Below are positions 14,017 to 24,007 of a stretch of 64,000 bases of DNA, piece after piece. Position 1 is the stretch's first letter. Each line of letters starts with the position of its first letter. The stretch is from Cryptomeria japonica (Eukaryota; Streptophyta; Pinopsida; Cupressales; Cupressaceae), in the NCBI RefSeq assembly GCF_030272615.1, contig NC_081411.1:37080640-37144639 (forward strand), read 5' to 3'. The notes below the pieces were generated by a model. The model saw only the letters and a program-made list of their open reading frames with translations. It was not told the origin of the DNA and made no database searches. The translations under genes and the position numbers were made by a program.

Positions 14017-14937
14017 GATTTCTCCTTCGACAAGGACACTGAATCTTCGTTTAGGTGCTTTCAAAGAGGGATCAACCTAATCAAGCAGGACAAAAAGTTA
14101 TTTAAAGTTCTACTTTACATTGCTATCAAGGATGTAGATAGAGTTGACCTTGAAGATCTTATAGGAGAATTCAATATGAAGCTTAAGCAATTATGCTTAA
14201 AATATTAAGAAAACTTAATATCCAAAATGTATGATGGGCAGTTCCAGATTGCGCCTATGGCTCATTACATTCGATCTGATTACTATACAGAGAGCTTTAT
14301 GGCACTTGCAGAAACAGTGCATGAAATTGACTCATGCTATGATAATGGTTCCACCTTCATAAGAGATCTCAAGCTTATAATTGCCCAAATTGCAGCAAAA
14401 GACTGGACTCCTATTGACAAAAAACGTGTTGCACTCATAGTTGATATTCTAAAGAGGAATCTCATATCTGCCGTTATTATGGGATGTCTTTGCGTCACAC
14501 ATACCAACAACGTGCAGACTCTTGTAAATTTTGATACCCAGGAAGAAGTTCCGGATTTACCTATTGTTGTTGGGGATTTCTCATATAACGTTAGAGATTC
14601 CGGCCTATGTTTGGCAGCTTCAAAGGAGTCATCAATATCTATTAGCATCAGAGATGTTATATGTCAGATTAAATCAATTTTTGAGTCCTTTTTACCTAGA
14701 AAAGACAACAATGGTGAAAATTGGCATTCTAGTTTTGAGAAGTTCCTTGAGGCATTGGCACAGAGAAGATATGACAGAGTAAAAGACTGGATAGAATCAA
14801 ACACTGTATATTTTAGTGATAATGATGAGGTTCAAAAACTTAGGTTTAACTGTCGATGCTGCTCTTGCAGAATTGAGATACTCCATCCTTCTCTGTGGAC
14901 GGAAATGCTCTGTGTGCTTCTGGACATGTCTGCTTGA
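14017..14937 (+). pseudogene. VLIG-like GTPase, middle part, with a nonsense codon
   Basis: This part continues the G domain. 'LLYIAIKDVDRVD' (about 14119-14157) is the likely G4 region, in the place where GBP-type GTPases carry an R/K-D motif. An in-frame TAA at 14206-14208 interrupts it, after which the same frame goes on with 'NLISKMYDGQFQIAPM', so this is one nonsense change and not a domain end. A helical region of the GTPase C-terminal kind follows to about 14860. The frame then loses sense: the coding signal moves to the next frame between about 14860 and 14905, which implies a 1-2 base indel. Either the gene is dead or these are assembly errors. Confidence 0.7.
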
Positions 14938-16987
14938 AAAAGGCCATGATCATCAGCAGTTTGAGTTAGAGCATTCTTGCATGGGTAGTCATTCATGCAC
15001 AGAAAACTGAACTTATTGTGCTCGAAAAGGAGACAGCTTAAGCCCATGCAAAGATTTGGCTGGGCACGAAGGTCCTCACAACTGCAAAGACACAAATCAT
15101 GCTTGTGAGGTCTGTCACTTGTTTGCAATGTCTTCAAATTGCAATCAGTTGTGTTCTCTTCGACCTGAACACCCTGGCCAACACAAGTGCAATTCACCAC
15201 AGCATATGTGCAAAACAACATGTTCACTTCCAAGCTGCAACAATCCGTGTGTTTTGTCTGTTGAATCTAAACGCGAAAAGCATCAGTGCCATGAAAGATA
15301 TTGCCATAGCAAGTGCACTATAAGCGGTTGTTGCAGGACATGTGGAGAGAAAGATCATTTCCATGCTTTAGATCCATATGCAGCGCATTTTTGTGGAAAT
15401 GAGCATGCTTGCCCCGAGAACTGCGAAATGCCTGGGATATGTGAAATCAGTACAAAGCTGGTTAGACAAACCTGCCATTACATGGGGCAGAGGGGATCCT
15501 GCCCATATGAACAGGTCTCTGAGCAAAAAGGATTGCGAAAAGATTGCTGCATTCTCATTCCTCCTTTTGAAAGAAGTCATAAAGGGCTACATGTTCACAA
15601 TAGAGATGCAGAATCTGTGCATTATTGTGACACGAAATGCCAGGGTTGTGGTTACTTCTGCCAACTTCCAATAAATCACCATGGATTGCACGATACAGTG
15701 CATGGAAATATGAAAAATGTAAGATTCAGTTCGGAGAACGAAAATATCGAGATTCAGGATCGAAAGTACAAATGGGGAGAAACAGGGGATGCTGAAATGT
15801 GCGATGTGTATTGCAGGAAACAGGGCCGAGGGCATATTCATTTGATCCTTTGCCCAGAGTACAAACCGGAAGCTAACATGGGATTAAACCCTCAACAGGG
15901 GATGTGCACCAGCAACTTTCATGATGGTTCTAGGCACCAAACTGTCAAATATGGACCTGACATAGACGATCCCAAAGATGAAATGACCCACGAGACTTAT
16001 TGGCGTTATATTGGTTTTGTTGACCCTGACACACAAGACGAACAGCAAGAATTTGGCGGTTGTAATCAGTACTGCATATTTGCAAAGCATATGGTAGGGC
16101 TAGATGAGGAGGAGGTGGCAGAGACAAAAACAGAGTTTTCAGGGGATAGATCTTATAAATCTTATTGCACTAAGAAAATGTGGCATTCCGCTGTTTTGAG
16201 GACCGAGGAAAATGCGAATTCTGCAGGTTATGTAAGTACAGACGGCCATCATTTTTCCTGTAGACATTCAATGAATGTTCCTCATCATGTAATTTTCGTC
16301 ATTGATAAGTCCACTTCAATGGCCTACAAGGATATCACTCCAACCATGCCCCAGTTTAGTGAAACTAATAATTGTCGGTTGGGCTGTGTATATGAGGGTA
16401 TTTTGAAATTCATACAAACTCGTCGGAGGACATTTTCTGGTAATTCTGTCTCAATGGTTCTGTTCCATAAATCTGCAGAAATGGCTGTAGAGATGCAGGA
16501 TATGAAAGAATCTGTTGTTGATACTCTTCTTCATTTTCATGCTGCCAATTTTTTCGATTGGAGAGCGGCGCTTGATCGATTCAAGAAGGTTGCACGGGGA
16601 GGAATTGGTGACTTCCTTTCTGGTGATTCGCCCTTCGGCACAGGAACGGTTTATACCTCTGGACTGAATGCTGCAGAGGAGATACTGTTGAAAGCAACAA
16701 GAGATTGTAGAGTGGACATGAAAATACCAGTTGTAATCTTCATAAGTGATGGTAAAAACCATGGCAGTGATCCCTTGCCATGCCTCGAAAGAATGAAAAG
16801 AATCGATCCCAGGATGGTGCTTCATACAATTATGTATTCGAAACATCCGCCAACGAGTACACTCCAGGAAATGGCAGAGAAGGGTGGTGGATCATGCCAT
16901 GTAGATGTAGATGAAGTTCAGTTGAGTCGAGCCTTCGAATTTTTTTCCAGAAGGACCATTGTTGCAAGTTATATTTATGACAATTAG
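14885..16987 (+). pseudogene. VLIG-like protein, Cys/His-rich zinc region and vWA domain
   Basis: This 3' part of the large gene is in the shifted frame. A dense Cys/His region runs from about 14890 to 15900, starting with 'CSVCFWTC' and 'HDHQQFELEH' and followed by many C-x3-C and H-x-C pairs. It resembles NFX1-type zinc arrays in spacing, though not exactly. An in-frame TGA at 15008-15010 lies inside it, and the frame is open from 15011 to the stop at 16985-16987. The C-terminus is a von Willebrand factor A domain: 'VIFVIDKSTSMA' with the DxSxS metal site (first Asp at 16304), a TSG loop ('TVYTSGLNAA') as candidate MIDAS threonine, and 'VIFISDG' as the third metal-site loop. vWA domains bind protein partners through a divalent cation. 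The GTPase-zinc-vWA order marks one polypeptide. Confidence 0.75.
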
Positions 16988-17619
16988 CTGGCAGTCCCTA
17001 TAAATTTCAATTGTAACACCCAGATGGCCGATATTGTTGAAGCAATATAGCTGGCAGCCCCTATAAATTCCAATTGTAATTCCCAATCCCTGTTTTCTTG
17101 AGTTTTGGATTTTTGATCGCATGTGAAGGGATTGCTTAGGCTTGCTACTAAGTGTGATTCCATTTTTGCCTGACTAGGTTAGTATGCTTTCAGTCAAACT
17201 ATTAAGTGGTGAATTCGAAAGATCAGAATTGCTCAAAAGTTTTGAAAAGGCGAGATTGGATAGATTTCCAATAATTTGTTTGTTTATATAAATTCTATTC
17301 ACAACTATTGTCAATTGTTATGTATTAGAGCAAAGTAGTTTATAATGAATAGATATTACCAGCGCTCGCAATGTGTAATGCCGATAGTAGTTTCAGAGTA
17401 GATGGGGAAGAAAGAAGAAATTTTATAAAGATGTCTTTAGCAGATGAGACTGGGCAGATAAATAATCCATGTAAATAGATCACAAAAAATGTCTGAAGAA
17501 GAGACTGGGAATATTATAGACGACTTTTCTGAAATGGAAATAACTGAATCTTTGATATTTACTGTTACTCTAGCTGCATCGATCACAGAACATTAGCAGA
17601 ATGTTAAACGTGAACATTT
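16988..17619. other. 3' flank of the VLIG-like gene
   Basis: No coding signal. A 38-bp imperfect direct repeat starts at 16985 and again at 17048 ('tagctggcag-cccctataaatt-caattgtaa'), just after the stop codon, probably in the 3' untranslated region. AT-rich after that. Confidence 0.55.
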
Positions 17620-17788
17620 AACACATACCCCCTCCAATAATGGTTCGATGATGTCCATACCCCGTTCCATAGCTCCAATTTTGACATAGGCGGGGAGGAT
17701 GTTGGCAAACGTCGTGGAATTTGGTTTTACCCCTGCAAATTGCATTTTATTGAAAATTTATAAAGCCTTTTCAATGAAACCCTTAGTA
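17620..17788 (-). pseudogene. PPR protein fragment, minus strand
   Basis: The minus strand reads a clear plant PPR segment: 'GFIEKAL', an in-frame TAA, then 'IFNKMQFAGVKPNSTTFANI' and onward through 'LPAYVKIGAMERGMDI' to about 17620. This is the A-helix/B-helix pattern of P- and L-type repeats. Only about 1.5 repeats survive. Together with the fragment at 5.7 kb it suggests PPR genes, or copies of them, lay on both sides of the GTPase gene. Confidence 0.75.
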
Positions 17789-18433
17789 CAATACCACGGA
17801 GGGAGGGGGCGGGTCGGGGTGTGAAACAGTGGTATACCAATTACAAAAGACCTTGAATAATTTTGAAAACCTTGATGATGATCACCATATGAACAAACAC
17901 ATTTAGAATAAATAACTTTGGTATAATACTTTTGACAAAACTATCATGAATATCATGACAACTTCTTTTGAAACATCAAACATGAGCAACATTAAGATAG
18001 ATATCATGTCAACATAAAGTTTATATGTAACAACCTTTTAAAGCAAGTTTTTCATTGTTCATGTCAAGCTAATTCAACAATATTTCTACTGCTTTGTATT
18101 TAATATGATTTCAAGATTCATGTAGTAGTTTAAACACAATATAACAACATATTAACAAAATGATTATGACCAATGAATGTATCAGAGCATGACACTTAAA
18201 GAGTATGAGAGTATGAACTCAAATCAAATAGACAATAACAAACATTCACATGAGTGATCACATAACACATAAATTTTCTTGAGTGGAAAAACCCTTATGA
18301 GGTATAAGAAAACCACTCAAAACTTGTCATTTCATTCAAACAAAAAGCACCAACTCTTTACAATGGTGGAGCTTCAACTCTACAACCCCAAATCATAAGT
18401 TTCAACTTCCATAGGAGCAACAACTCCTCAGTT
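17789..18433. other. Intergenic DNA, no gene recognised
   Basis: AT-rich, with a G-rich run at 17804-17822. Short copies of 'caacttccataggagcaacaa' lie beside the LTR element that starts at 18439, and the same words recur at its far side (21028-21085). The element therefore inserted into a small local repeat. Confidence 0.5.
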
Positions 18434-18438
18434 CCAAC
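18434..18438. repeat. Target site duplication, left copy (CCAAC)
   Basis: CCAAC here and at 21026-21030 flank the element exactly, as expected from integrase-mediated insertion with a 5-bp stagger. Confidence 0.9.
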
Positions 18439-18879
18439 TGTTGTTGTGTAGCTAGGTCGGATCCCTTGGAGGGCTGACCTAGTGCACAAAATGCCTAGTG
18501 GCCTGTCGGCCTTGGCATTTGGATATCTCAGTTGTATGAGTCTAATTTGGGGCAAGCCCTATTTGGGTGAACCACCTGTGTGTAACTTGTGATTAAGTTA
18601 AATGTAACTTGCAACTAAGGGAGACTCATATGTAACTTGTAATATATATAGGTTTGACCCTATCCTTGGTGACAAAAGTATATGGCCGACTTGAGGTCTA
18701 TTAGGAGGTATTGATTCATATATATGCAAGGTCGTGATTGCATCAATAGATATATATTCAACAACATGAAGGACATGTAGTGTGCTCGGGGGTGACGATA
18801 AGATCTTATCGTCTATGGTTGGGAATGCAACAGATTTGATGTTTGCTTATAGTTAACGAACACTACCATAAAATCAACA
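18439..18879 (+). repeat. 5' LTR of the TRIM/LARD element
   Basis: TG...CA bounded. It contains a perfect 20-bp palindrome GACGATAAGATCTTATCGTC at 18794-18813; the 3' LTR copy differs by one central base. 'taatatatataggtttgacc' near 18640 may serve as an AT-rich promoter element. Confidence 0.92.
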
Positions 18880-18898
18880 TGGTATCAGAGCGGGTTCC
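18880..18898 (+). promoter_or_regulatory. Primer-binding site (initiator Met tRNA type)
   Basis: TGGTATCAGAGCGGGTTCC directly follows the LTR. The first 12 bases are the usual plant complement of the initiator tRNA-Met 3' end, used to prime minus-strand DNA synthesis. Confidence 0.9.
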
Positions 18899-19782
18899 TT
18901 CTTTAGAGCCTAATCGCTTGAAGGTAGATCCTATGCTTTTAAGGGAGTTCAACCAAAATAATTTGCAGGCTGAGAAATCTAAGTTCAGGACTGTTGATTG
19001 TCTATCCTCATTCGATCCTTTGCTGGAGATGTGATTTCTGCAGCGGTTGTTTTAGCTGGATATTTAGATTTTTGTGGGTGATGTGGCGTTTGGAGCATTG
19101 AAGGCTTCACATTTGGTGGCGATCATCGATTGCAATGGATTTTCGACTATGTTTCAGATTTGTGAAATTTGAAGGGAGTCGTAGGGAAGCATGGATGGTT
19201 TAGCATACGCCCTTGTAAAATAATTGTGGTTGGGGTTACCCTTATTGTCTGTTATTATTTTCTTAGCCGCGTTGGGCTTTCATGGCGTTGCCTTCGCAGT
19301 CTAACAGCAAAGCCGACAGGAGACTAATGCAATTGAGGCGAATCTTTGGTTGGATGAGTTGTGATGTTAAGGAAATATTATATCCTTGAATGACATATAT
19401 CCATATTGAATGCATTAGAGATTCATGCTACTTTTCTAGCCTGTAGGACCTGACTGGAGAAGCTTCCAAGGAATATTGGCTACTGCTGGAGAAGCCTCCG
19501 GGACATGACGAATATGGTAGTCCTGTTTTGGATGATATCATCAATTGCTTGCATTTCTTCGCAGAGGAAGAATCAACATTCAGAGGGAGTCTGGCATATC
19601 GTCGGAAGTAACCTTGGACGAAGAGGTCAAAAGATTGATTTTAGCTTTAGAGGGAGCTTGGCACTTCAACTATAGAGCAAGCCCGACATTTTAGCTTCGA
19701 TGTGAGCCTAACATTTCAGCTTCAGAGAGAGTTGGTGTTGGAAATAAGCCACACCCGGAACAACGATGGACTGGTCCAAGAG

Positions 19783-19854
19783 GGGCCAGTAGCTCAGTGG
19801 TAGAGCACTCCAGCAGCATATGGAAGGTCCTAGGTTCGAGTCCTAGCTGGTCCA
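19783..19854 (+). ncRNA. tRNA-like sequence in the 5' mini-LTR
   Basis: Starts GGGCCAG and ends CTGGTCCA, giving a 7-bp acceptor stem with one G-U. The D-arm is GCTC/GAGC. Box A is TAGCTCAGTGG (19790-19800), a perfect consensus. The T-arm is CTAGG/CCTAG, with box B GGTTCGAGTCC (19833-19843) also perfect. The anticodon stem does not pair well (CTCCA with ATGGA), and the loop GCAGCAT would put AGC in the anticodon position, most like tRNA-Ala. It is probably not a functional tRNA but keeps a full Pol III internal promoter. Confidence 0.72.
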
Positions 19855-19981
19855 TGTCTCAACATGGTATCAGAGCTAGGTCCAGGCTAGGAGCCCCAAG
19901 CACACGAGAGGTGTGGCTTAAGGGGGGGTGTTGGTGCTGGAAATAAGCCACACCTAGACCGACGATGGACTGGTCCAGGAG

Positions 19982-20053
19982 GGGCCAGTAGCTTAGTGGT
20001 AGAGCACTCCAGCAACATATGGAAGGTCCTAGGTTCGAGTCCTAGCTGGTCCA
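19982..20053 (+). ncRNA. tRNA-like sequence in the 3' mini-LTR
   Basis: Second copy of the tRNA-like unit, with two changes: GCTC to GCTT in the D-arm (still pairing by G-U) and AGC to AAC in the anticodon position. Acceptor stem, T-arm and box B (20032-20042) are unchanged. Confidence 0.72.
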
Positions 20054-20077
20054 TGTCTCAACAAGCCATGCCATCAT

Positions 20078-20420
20078 GAAAATTTGGTTAATGCATTTTT
20101 CTCTATGATGGAGAAATTTGAGGTGAAAGCCCTTGTTAATGAGTTCTTCACTGTGAGAGAGAAGTTCGAGGTGCAATCCCTTGTTAATGAGTTCTTCTCT
20201 GTGAGGGAGAAGTTTGAGGTCCAATCCCTTGTAAATGAGTTCTTCTCTATGAGGGAGAAGTTTGAGGTGTAATCCCTTGTTAATGCACCCTTCTCTGGGA
20301 TAAGTATGAGGTTAGAGCCCTCGTTCCACACTCTATGAGTAGGCATGGTGGTAATGCACCCTTCTCTGGGAGAAGGTTGAGGTGAAAGCCCTCTTCCACC
20401 CTCTGTGAGTAGGCATGGTG
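20078..20420 (+). repeat. 60-bp tandem repeat with 20-residue coding period
   Basis: Inside the TRIM/LARD element. Units such as 'gttaatgagttcttctctgt' recur every 60 bp from about 20086 to 20275, then in degenerate form to about 20420. The frame 20084-20272 reads repeats of 'LVNEFFSVREKFEVQS'. It may be a relic of a gag-like tail or non-coding repeat expansion; no family was recognised. Confidence 0.7.
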
Positions 20421-20591
20421 AGCTCATCCTCTGCGAGTAGGTATGGTGGGTATCATAGAAGAAATTCTATGATTTGCTTGTTCACCCTCTAGGAGTATCT
20501 ATGGGGAATGTATTATTCATGGGAGTAGCCATGGTGGTAGTCACTTTGTGACTTGGTTATTCAAAAGGAATCCTCCCTAGCTAAGAGGGAG

Positions 20592-21025
20592 TGTTGTTGT
20601 GTAGCTAGGTCAGATCCCTTCTAGGGCCGACCTAGTGCACAAAATGCCTAGTGGCCTGTCGGCCTTGGCATTTGGATATCTCAGTTGTATGAGTCTAATT
20701 TGGGGTAAGCCCTATTTGGGCGAACCACTTGTGTGTAACTTGTGATTAAGTTAAATGTAACTTGCAACTAAGGGAGACTCATATGTAACTTGTAATATAT
20801 ATAGGTTTGACCCTATCCTTAAAGTATATGGCCGACTTGAGGTCTATTAGGAGGTATTGATTCATATATATGCAAGGTCGCGATTGCATCAATAGATATA
20901 TATTCAACAACATGAAGGACATGTAGTGTGCTCGGGGGTGACGATAAGAGCTTATCGTCTATGGTTGGGAATGCAATAGATCTGATGTTTGCCTATGGTT
21001 AACGGGCACTACCATAAAATCAACA
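20592..21025 (+). repeat. 3' LTR of the TRIM/LARD element
   Basis: Second LTR copy, preceded by the purine run 'aagagggag' (polypurine tract, about 20583-20591). It differs from the 5' copy by few substitutions and one 7-bp gap, so insertion was fairly recent compared with the gypsy elements of this window. Confidence 0.92.
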
Positions 21026-21030
21026 CCAAC
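21026..21030. repeat. Target site duplication, right copy (CCAAC)
   Basis: Matches 18434-18438 exactly, directly after the CA end of the 3' LTR. Confidence 0.9.
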
Positions 21031-22399
21031 TTCCACAGGAGCAACTCCTCCTCGGTTCCAACTTCCATAGGAGCAACAACTCCTTACAAAATTTCTCAGT
21101 GATCAAAGTAAACTACTAAGACCTTGTAAATGCAATCAAATTTGTAGTCACGAACACTTAATTGTATACAAAAAATAATTTGCATTAAACCCCATTACAA
21201 TATATGCTGTGAATAGCAATATCAAATCATAAATCTGATTTCTGAGAGTAATCTCTATAAAGAATATGAGAAACACAATAATTGTTTCTCAACCTTTTAA
21301 AAACCATGTTCTATCAAGAAAAATCTTAACCCCTGTAACCCTTTTTGTCTCTGTTTGTGCAAACTAAAGGTGTTATATAAAAATAAACTTTCGAGATCTG
21401 TTTTTCATCAATCTTCGTAGCAGCCTAATGGCAAGAAGCTGTTTATTTATATATCAATAAATCAATAACCAATAATATTTTATTTCTGATCAACACTCAC
21501 ACCACCTCAAATATCTTCTAGCATGAAGTATAAATACTGGTTCCTTCAACAGAAAGAAAATTTCCTTCATAACTGTTACAAGAATAACTCATTGAATACC
21601 ATTTCAGAATAGTTAACCTCAGTTCAATGATCTCTTTGAACTAGGGTTTTCAAATATTTTGAATCACAAACCAATAATAGAAAACTAATTTCAATTTCCT
21701 TTCAAATTGAAAATCAATAACCAAAAATGAGGTAACTTCTCTTTCATTTTTTAATAAAACTTCATTCTTTTTTACTGCAAAATCAGGGGAGGTTCATATT
21801 GCAAACAAGATCCCCCAAAAAAATCTATTACCCCCGCTATCAGCTCGTAAAAGAACCACCAATCAGCTCGCCACTCTTCAAAAATTGCCATATCTGAAAA
21901 ACAAGACTGCAGACTGGCTGGAGTATTCTCACACTATAACTGAATGTTTATCATGGCGGCACTAGGGTTTGAACAAAATCTTGCAAAATGAAATGAAGCT
22001 CTTTTTACCCTAAAAGCCTTTCATCGAACCTCAAAGCATAATGAATATCATTTCAAGTCCGAAAGAGAGCATAAAGTCATATTGAATTTAATCAACCTTT
22101 AAAAAATTAATAATATAAAGCTTTCCAAAACATGCTGCCCAGGTGGAGTACTTCTTGTTGTCAATGGTTGGTTGACTTAAGAAACAAAAATCCCAATACA
22201 TATAACATGGTTGGCCTAAGTGCCAAACAATATGAGCTTAGCAATGTAATTTGTGCATTGTACTATAACAAATGAACTCAACATATAAATGAATGCTAAG
22301 TATCAGTGGTGTATTATGATCTCAAGAATGTATATGAATGTAGCAATGAAAATGATTGAGGGGTATGTGCACAAAGATGGTGGTTAGAAAAGTGGACAC
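21031..22399. other. Intergenic DNA, no gene recognised
   Basis: AT-rich, no open frame above 60 codons, no LTR pair or tRNA recognised. A run of C at 22401-22407 marks its end. Confidence 0.5.
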
Positions 22400-22424
22400 C
22401 CCCCCCAAAAAACATGGAAAAACA

Positions 22425-22632
22425 AGCACCACGCATACGCGGTTCTAAAATTTGAATTGTCTGTGTATGCGCTTACATTTGTTGTTCCCGAGCCTAGAGA
22501 AGGTCGTACGTGTTGTTTTTAGGGAAAGTAACATGTACGCGCTACTTATAGGAAAATGAGCGCGTACGCGCTACTTATAGGAAAATGAGCGCGTATGCGC
22601 TAATAATCCCAAAAGAACCGCGTACGCGATGC
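22425..22632. repeat. GCGTACGCG palindrome cluster with 29-bp tandem pair
   Basis: Five or more copies of GCGTACGCG-like words (also as cgcatacgcg and gcgtatgcgc), each self-complementary or nearly so. Two perfect 29-bp tandem units start at 22538 and 22567. This CpG-rich island stands out in AT-rich DNA and lies directly upstream of the orphan gene. Confidence 0.8.
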
Positions 22633-22755
22633 CTGTCAAAAAAAGTTTTATTAAAAAAGCTGGGTCTTATTTTCCTGTGAATGCGTTTTTAGATTGATTT
22701 TTCTTCATTTTCTCTCCTAAACTGTGAACAGGGTGTTAGATTTCTCCTCTAGACT

Positions 22756-23891
22756 ATGGATCAAGGTTGTTTTTGTTTATTTTTGTCTTTCTTTCCTGTT
22801 TGTTCAATTTGTTTTACATTTTGAATTTAATTTCATTAATTTTGATTAGGTTTTTTCATGTTTTGTTTCAAAAACTAGATTTTTCTAATCCACAACAAGA
22901 ACAACCAAATGCACCTCCTGGAAACCCACAAGATACACCCCCAATTCCTCCTTTTGACCGCACACTCGAAACACAGGAGGAATTAATTAATCAGTTAGGA
23001 CAAAATCCGTCTAAAATCAATAGACTGATTGTTAACTTGAAAACATCCAAACTTGACCATCATCGATCCCTCGCCACTAGCCTAGAAACATTAGCTAGTG
23101 GTGCCATAGATGTTTCCACACAAATTACCAAATGGGGAAGCGTTAGGGATAGGTGTCGTCAATTCTATGCCGATGGGCTATCATACGAGGGAGTAAAAAA
23201 CAAACATATTAGTAAACAACAAATATGTGTCCTTTTCATTGATCCCAAAACTGGTCAGTCATTACCTCTTAATGCAAAGAGGTTTCCCATACATTGGTGT
23301 ACCAATGCGCAGATGAAGAATGTTTTTTGGCAGAGGTGGTGGATGGTCTTTGAAGATCCACCTTGTAATAATTATGAGGTGCCATTATATTTTTTGAGAA
23401 AAGTATATTGTGAGTTTGTGCTCAATGTGTGCCCAAACTATTTTGACATGAGAGAGTTCCATGGTAGAGGTGGTGGCTCTGCCCAAGATAGACCTAGAGC
23501 CCGTAGGTGATTACCCGCGGAGAGTTGTTGCCCCCTAGCACCCAAACTCAAGGTGCATCAGGTTGTCCTAGTAGAGCTGAAAGAGTCGATGGAGCTACAG
23601 ACTCTTCAGGCAGCCATAATGTTGACTGATGCCATCATCTAGCATGGGACGTCGTTAGCACACCCTGTTGTATTGGATGATGAGCCATCAGTTGCTCCAG
23701 GTGGCGACAGAGAGCCCATCCAACATATGTGTGTCAATTGCTCGGGGATGGATGATGCAACCGGTGCAGATGGATCCTCATCTCATATGTGCATGATTTG
23801 GAGGAGTAGATGTCAGGCCAGCACGGTTGAGGATTTCGCACTAACTGATGAGTTGATGGACATGGTGTTTTCCCATGAGTGACAGATACAG
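22756..23891 (+). pseudogene. Orphan multi-exon gene, 5' exons
   Basis: Exon 1 is ten bases (ATG GAT CAA G, 22756-22765), followed by GT. A 113-bp intron ends at 'caaaaactag' (22878). Joining gives a split Asp codon and a clean frame 'MDQDFSNPQQEQPNAPPG', then about 205 codons to TGA at 23508. The same frame continues with two more stops (TAG near 23640, TGA at 23880) up to 'CAG|GTGTG' at 23891, in phase with the next exon. The protein begins Pro/Gln rich and then holds an aromatic, Cys-containing region ('KNVFWQRWWMVFEDPP'). I recognise no family. The stops suggest a decayed gene, or further introns here that I cannot place. Confidence 0.5.
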
Positions 23892-24007
23892 GTGTGTTGA
23901 TTTGAATTCATAGCATTTTATTTATCAGTCACTTTAAATTTGTAATTACATAAATGAATTTTTATTTATACATCGATTTAAATTGAGACAAATAATATGC
24001 TTTTCAG

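Larger units (their letters stand above)
19730..20063 (+). mobile_element. Miniature LTR element (SMART-like) with tRNA-like LTRs
   Basis: Two 135-bp direct repeats (19730-19864 and 19929-20063) enclose only 64 bp. Directly after the first repeat lies TGGTATCAGAGCTAGGTCC (19865-19883), an initiator-Met primer-binding site. Directly before the second lies 'cttaaggggggg', a polypurine tract. Repeat ends are TGTTGG...CAACA (the first base pair of the 5' copy is AG). LTR, PBS, PPT, LTR in 334 bp is the layout of SMART/TRIM elements. Each LTR contains a 72-bp tRNA-like sequence with Pol III A and B boxes, comparable in principle to Cassandra elements, which carry 5S rRNA in the LTR. No clear target duplication is visible. 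Confidence 0.82.
18439..21025 (+). mobile_element. Non-autonomous LTR retrotransposon (TRIM/LARD type)
   Basis: Complete 2587-bp element. Its 5' LTR (18439-18879, 441 bp) and 3' LTR (20592-21025, 434 bp) are nearly identical; the length difference is one 7-bp indel. Both start TGTTGTTGTG and end ATCAACA. A perfect 5-bp target duplication CCAAC flanks it at 18434-18438 and 21026-21030. The internal region has no gag or pol, only a small repetitive frame, and holds a second nested LTR element (19730-20063). Without that insert it is about 2.25 kb. It must have been moved by enzymes from another element, probably a copia type given the initiator-Met primer site. Confidence 0.93.

Noticed and set aside
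14861-14886. A 26-bp intron explaining the frame change in the GTPase gene
   Set aside because: GT...TTGCAG borders exist, but 26 bp is too short for a plant intron and removing it puts a TGA directly in frame.
19783-20053. Two ordinary tRNA genes
   Set aside because: Anticodon stems do not pair, and both copies lie at the same place in LTR-like repeats next to a primer site and a polypurine tract. A tRNA-like part of a mobile element fits better.
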